A stretch of DNA of 64,000 nucleotides. Source: Steinernema hermaphroditum. Taxonomy: Eukaryota > Nematoda > Chromadorea > Rhabditida > Steinernematidae. Below the pieces are notes generated by a model. The model worked only from the letters and a program-made list of their open reading frames with translations, had not been told where the DNA came from and did not search any database. This document shows, piece by piece, positions 60,581-64,000 of this stretch (position 1 is the first letter of the stretch; every line of letters begins with the position of its first letter). The stretch lies in contig CM059621.1 in NCBI GenBank assembly GCA_030435675.1, positions 7,254,001 to 7,318,000 on the forward strand, written 5' to 3'. Made by a program: the position numbers and the translations under genes.

Positions 60581-61763
60581 CTAACATATGGACATTTGCA
60601 TAGCAAATATGGATCAAAATGAAGTGCCACTGCATGTCTGTCCTCCGAAGTCAAGATATTCGGGACGAAATCGACTAATGGGAACGTTCCCGCTTTTTGG
60701 ATAGTCGTGTGAGAAAGATATCAATGTGTTCCATATCGGACATTTAGTCACATTCACGTTTGCAGCCGTGATTACACATTAGCGGCCTCGACGCTTCGAA
60801 ATTTCATTTTCCCACATTATTCATCGGAAGCGATTCCCGTGCAGCTCACCATGACTGAGCTTTGAGGTCACTGATCTCTTCAAAATTGTGTATTTGAATT
60901 TATTTATTCTTTGTTTCTCATTTTTATATCATCAGAGACCATTCAATGGAGAACCATCTATCCGTAGTGAGTGCACTTTCCGTTGACACAGCGAGAGTGG
61001 CAGCACCATTGACCCTTTAAATCATCGCCTAAAGCGTCGACTACAGTACGGAAACAAGACGAGACCTACAAGTGGCGTAGAGAGGACGGCACGCGTCCAC
61101 GACGGAGTGGACAACCATAAGAAGGACGACGATCTGAAGGATGGAGAGGAGAGCTTTACGGGAGAACATGATGAGAGAACTGATCATCTTCTCTCAGGGA
61201 GCCCTTTTATGGAGGGTGGCCACCTTGTTTACAAACATTCGGCCTTAGCACACCACCCACAGGAGCACGTGGGAGGAAACAAACGATGAGTCAGAGAAGA
61301 AAGATTCCATTAGTTGAACAATAGAATTAACCATCAAACACCACATATGATAAATCGGCGCTGTGGTAACGTTTATTTGATTAGGCATGATTGTGTTTCA
61401 TTTAGTGATGCATTATCCCATTTGTAGCAAAGTTAATAGTATTGATGATTGATCAGGAAGCTACTTCCTGCTTCGGCGACACAGTATTGGATTTAACCTA
61501 TAAACACTGACCCTCAAATGAGACGTTAGTGCTGTTTGTGCGCATTTAGCAAGCTTAAGAATCCGTTCCAAAAACGAAAAATCAGAATCATGAACGATCC
61601 ACTATTTTTGCGGAATATTACTCACCAAGATGCTCCCTGGACTGGCTGCTTCCGGGGGGTACTACCTTCAAAAAAGAAAGGCGAATGCTATTGTCACACG
61701 GTGGACCCTCTTTCACACCTAATCAATACGGAACTTTTCCTAGCTATCGACACGAATGACTAG
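60581..61763. other. Intergenic region, one weak small reading frame
   Basis: A 60-residue charged plus-strand frame at 61107-61289 (MDNHKKDDDLKDGEE..) is the only coding-like item. It has Asp/Glu/His-rich composition, similar in style to the His-rich gene at 49.4 kb, but it has no poly(A) signal or motif. I do not call it a gene. Confidence 0.35.
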
Positions 61764-61769
61764 TTTATT
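61764..61769 (-). terminator. Poly(A) signal of the M13-like gene
   Basis: AATAAA on the minus strand lies 39 bases after the stop codon. Confidence 0.7.
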
Positions 61770-61807
61770 CAGAATTTACAGGCAGTCTTATAATTAGTGT
61801 TGACCAT

Positions 61808-64000
61808 TCAGACGCAACTCTTCCCACGGTGATTGTAGAGAGAAGCAGCGGGATAACAGGAGAAGTACTTGGAGAACTCGACCGAATTCTTGACGACACT
61901 GTTTATTCTGAAAGGGCTTGCTGTGTTCGGAGTGTCTTTGGTCACTTACAGTAGTTCTCCGGGGGGATCTTCTAAACTTCCAGAAATCGAGCAGTGGAGC
62001 TGAAACAGAAATACATTTAGTGGCTCGAGGCAGGCTGACAACTACAGTGGAAAAGCCGAGGAAGAGCTGCTGGACGGAGGTGGTGTTCTCGAATCCGGGC
62101 AATTTCTGTTCATCGAAGATGTGGGTCTCCTTCTGCCACTCGATGTACTTGGCGACCGCTGTGTTCAGAGCGTCGGCCACGTCGACGGATTCGATGACTT
62201 CGTTTGTGATCTAGAACAAGGTGGGATTGATGGTAACTCGAGGGGACTCACGTCTTTGCCACTGAAGAGCGTATCGCGATTCATGAGGTCGTTGAAGACG
62301 TCGGCCATGCACTGCGACTTCGCCCTGTACTCCTCCGTGTGCATCTCGGAGTTGGACGCGATCTTCGCCAGCATCTGAAGGAAGACGCCGCCGAAAGTGG
62401 AGAGCGTCGAATATACGGTAGCTCCGGTTCCCGGCACGAAAAGTGGAGGCTGCAGGACGGCCAGCGGAACGGCGACGGAGTTCTCGTTGGAGTTGAAGAA
62501 GAGGGAAGGGCTCAGCTGGGGATTATGGATGCTCTCTTCTGGCTGGAGGAGGGAGCCGATCCTGGAAAGTTCGTACGTTCGCTGCGCCGTGAGGGCGCCG
62601 ATGATGTTCCCGAAGTAGTCGTTGGCGTCGAGGTGGACGCCCTCAAAGGGTCCGAAGACGGTCGTCTCGTCGAGAAGGCGCTGTGGGAGGCCGATTTTGA
62701 TGGAAAGGCCGTTGATGTTGGAGTTCGGGCGCCGCCGGGCGTAGAACTGTTTGAGGTCGGCGAGGAAGTCGAAGATCTCCTTGAAGTTGGGGGGACTCTG
62801 GGACTCTGCGTACAGTTTCGTGACGGGATCCAGCTGCCCGATCTCCTCAACGCAGTGGCGCCATCTGAAAGCCTCTGTGGTATCGACCTGAAAAGGACCA
62901 CCCACGTTCTCTCGACGTCTTCTCCGACGAGGAGATAACTCCTCAAGTTCCAGGCGGCCATCACAGTGAGGTAGTTGGCCACCGTTCTTTTAGGGGTGTT
63001 CGTCAGGAGATCGGCTAGCCGGCTGATGTAGTCGACGTCGTGAACGACGACGGGGTCGGAGAGAGTCCACTGGTGGACGGTGGTGAAGTGGGCGTCGAGG
63101 AAGCTCTGGAGGTGGATCTTCTGCGAGGAGTTGAGGAACTCGGACATCGGCAGGACTCTCATGGGTTTCAGAGGATCGGACGTGATCTGAACGGAGTACG
63201 GGCATTGACTTAAAGCTACTTGGAACTAGGGGGAAAGGCCAACCTTCGTACCTTGTCTATCTGAATGATGAACTCGGCGACTTCCTCGATGAGAACTTGG
63301 ACGTCGGCCGGCTGTCTTCCGAGCAGTTTCTCCACGAGTTCGTTCAGAACTCTCTGCTTCATGTAGACGACCATGAGGGGATCGGCCTCGAGCCTGCTGC
63401 TTCTCATCAAAGTCGCCACTTCCTTCTTGATGGGCGCCATAAAGGCGGTCAGATCGGGCGGTTTGCTCTGAATCTCCGACATCTGCTACTGATCAGGGAA
63501 TTCACTCACCGTCAAAACGATTTGTTGCCTGTTGTCGGGGAGTACGTCTCTGCCGAGAACCAGCAGATTCGTGTCCCCCACGTAGGAGTCCATCATGCCG
63601 GCGTGGCGCTCCCAGCTGTAGTAGTCGGCGTTGAACGACTGACAGTCGGAGAAGATGGGGCCGCAGGGGAGGTCGCGGAGGAGGTTCAAGAAGGGAGCGA
63701 CGCCGAGGGTCCTTCGGGTGTCGAGGGCCATGCAGGACTGGTAGATGGTCTGCAGGAACTGGATGCTGGGGGCGAAGCGCGGATTGGAGGGCTGGGAGAG
63801 CAGACCTATGGCAGATACGATCGAAAGCTGTCTTAAAAAAGAAACTTACTGTTCAGTTCGCTGTCGATCCTGTCCTGCATCTCCGTTCTGAAGTTCCTGA
63901 CGGCACCCGAAGAAGAGTGCTGGAAGAGAAACTTTCCACATGAGTATCTGTAGAAGTTCTCGCATGGCCGATAGGATTCGTCGATCGAAGAGGACTGACG
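61808..64000 (-). CDS. M13 peptidase (neprilysin) family member lacking the zinc site, partial
   Basis: The gene enters from the right edge, so its N-terminus is missing. Eight exons fit in phase: 64000-63850, 63805-63510, 63482-63252, 63186-62929, 62887-62252, 62210-62046, 61999-61950 and 61907-61808. Family landmarks occur in order. They are CENFYRYSCGKF (the DFY..CG N-terminal Cys pattern), IYQSCMALDTR, WERHAGMMDSYVGDTN, TVANYLTVMA, RWRHCVEEIG, FFNSNENSVAVPLAVLQPP, EYRAKSQCM, LPGFENTTSVQQLFLGFST, and a tail KNSVEFSKYFSC ending in KSCV. Where active enzymes have VIGHE..H, this protein reads GGVFLQMLAKI. The ENxAD helix is also degenerate (IESVDVADAL). It should be ectodomain-folded but unable to bind zinc, so it is probably a pseudoenzyme, possibly a binding protein. 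The intron at about 63483-63509 would be only 27 bases (36 with an alternative donor). Confidence 0.85.

Noticed and set aside
61107..61289. 60-residue charged plus-strand frame
   Set aside because: No motif, poly(A) signal or paralogue. Its composition resembles the His-rich protein only superficially.
1..64000. CRISPR arrays, prophage or bacterial operons
   Set aside because: No direct-repeat/spacer pattern or ribosome-binding-site-led gene strings. Introns and poly(A) signals show nuclear animal DNA.

Overview
**Organism.** This is animal nuclear DNA with introns of mostly about 40-50 nt (plus a few multi-kb ones), AATAAA poly(A) signals and a eukaryotic tRNA gene. A nematode or a close relative is the best guess. 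The reasons are a multi-CLIK-repeat calponin-like protein without a CH domain (UNC-87/CLIK-1 type), an NR6A nuclear receptor of the DHR4/NHR-91 type, and splice acceptors placed a few bases before several start codons, as expected with spliced-leader trans-splicing. The L35 protein looks less derived than I recall from Caenorhabditis, so the lineage stays open. All exon borders were read by eye. I kept them only where reading phase and family homology agreed.

**Layout.** 1-10.5 kb has no convincing gene, only repeats and a short tail of a non-LTR retroelement. 10.9-17.2 kb (-) is the NR6A receptor. 17.3-26.2 kb is mostly empty, with a decayed mariner-like transposase near 25.8 kb. At 26.3 kb (+) is an intronless gene of an unknown family whose paralogue lies at 44.5 kb. 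27.1-30.7 kb (-) is a class A peptide GPCR. 30.7-35.4 kb is empty. 35.5-36.3 kb (-) is a 271-aa unknown gene. 36.4-40.9 kb is empty. 40.9-41.4 kb (+) is rpl-35, and 42.1-43.7 kb (-) is the CLIK protein with a poly-glutamate tail.

**Right-hand half.** A 442-bp recent copy of one UBA1 exon lies at 45.9 kb, a small secreted peptide precursor at 46.9 kb (+), and an FBXO30/40-like gene at 47.3-49.1 kb (-). A tRNA-Asn follows at 49.24 kb (+), a His-rich microprotein at 49.4 kb (-), and complete UBA1 at 49.8-53.3 kb (-). UBA1, the His-rich gene and the F-box gene run in the same direction with 166- and 270-bp gaps and could be an operon. They link the ubiquitin E1 with a likely E3 adaptor.

**Most unusual region.** 54.0-59.5 kb (-) holds three tandem paralogues (A, B, C) of a two-repeat protein family that I do not recognise. 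They share intron phases. Copy C is interrupted in a coding exon by a 520-bp fold-back MITE with a TCA target duplication. A tiny intronless gene with a UAP56-binding motif sits between copies A and B. The window ends in an M13 (neprilysin) family gene that has lost its HEXXH zinc site.
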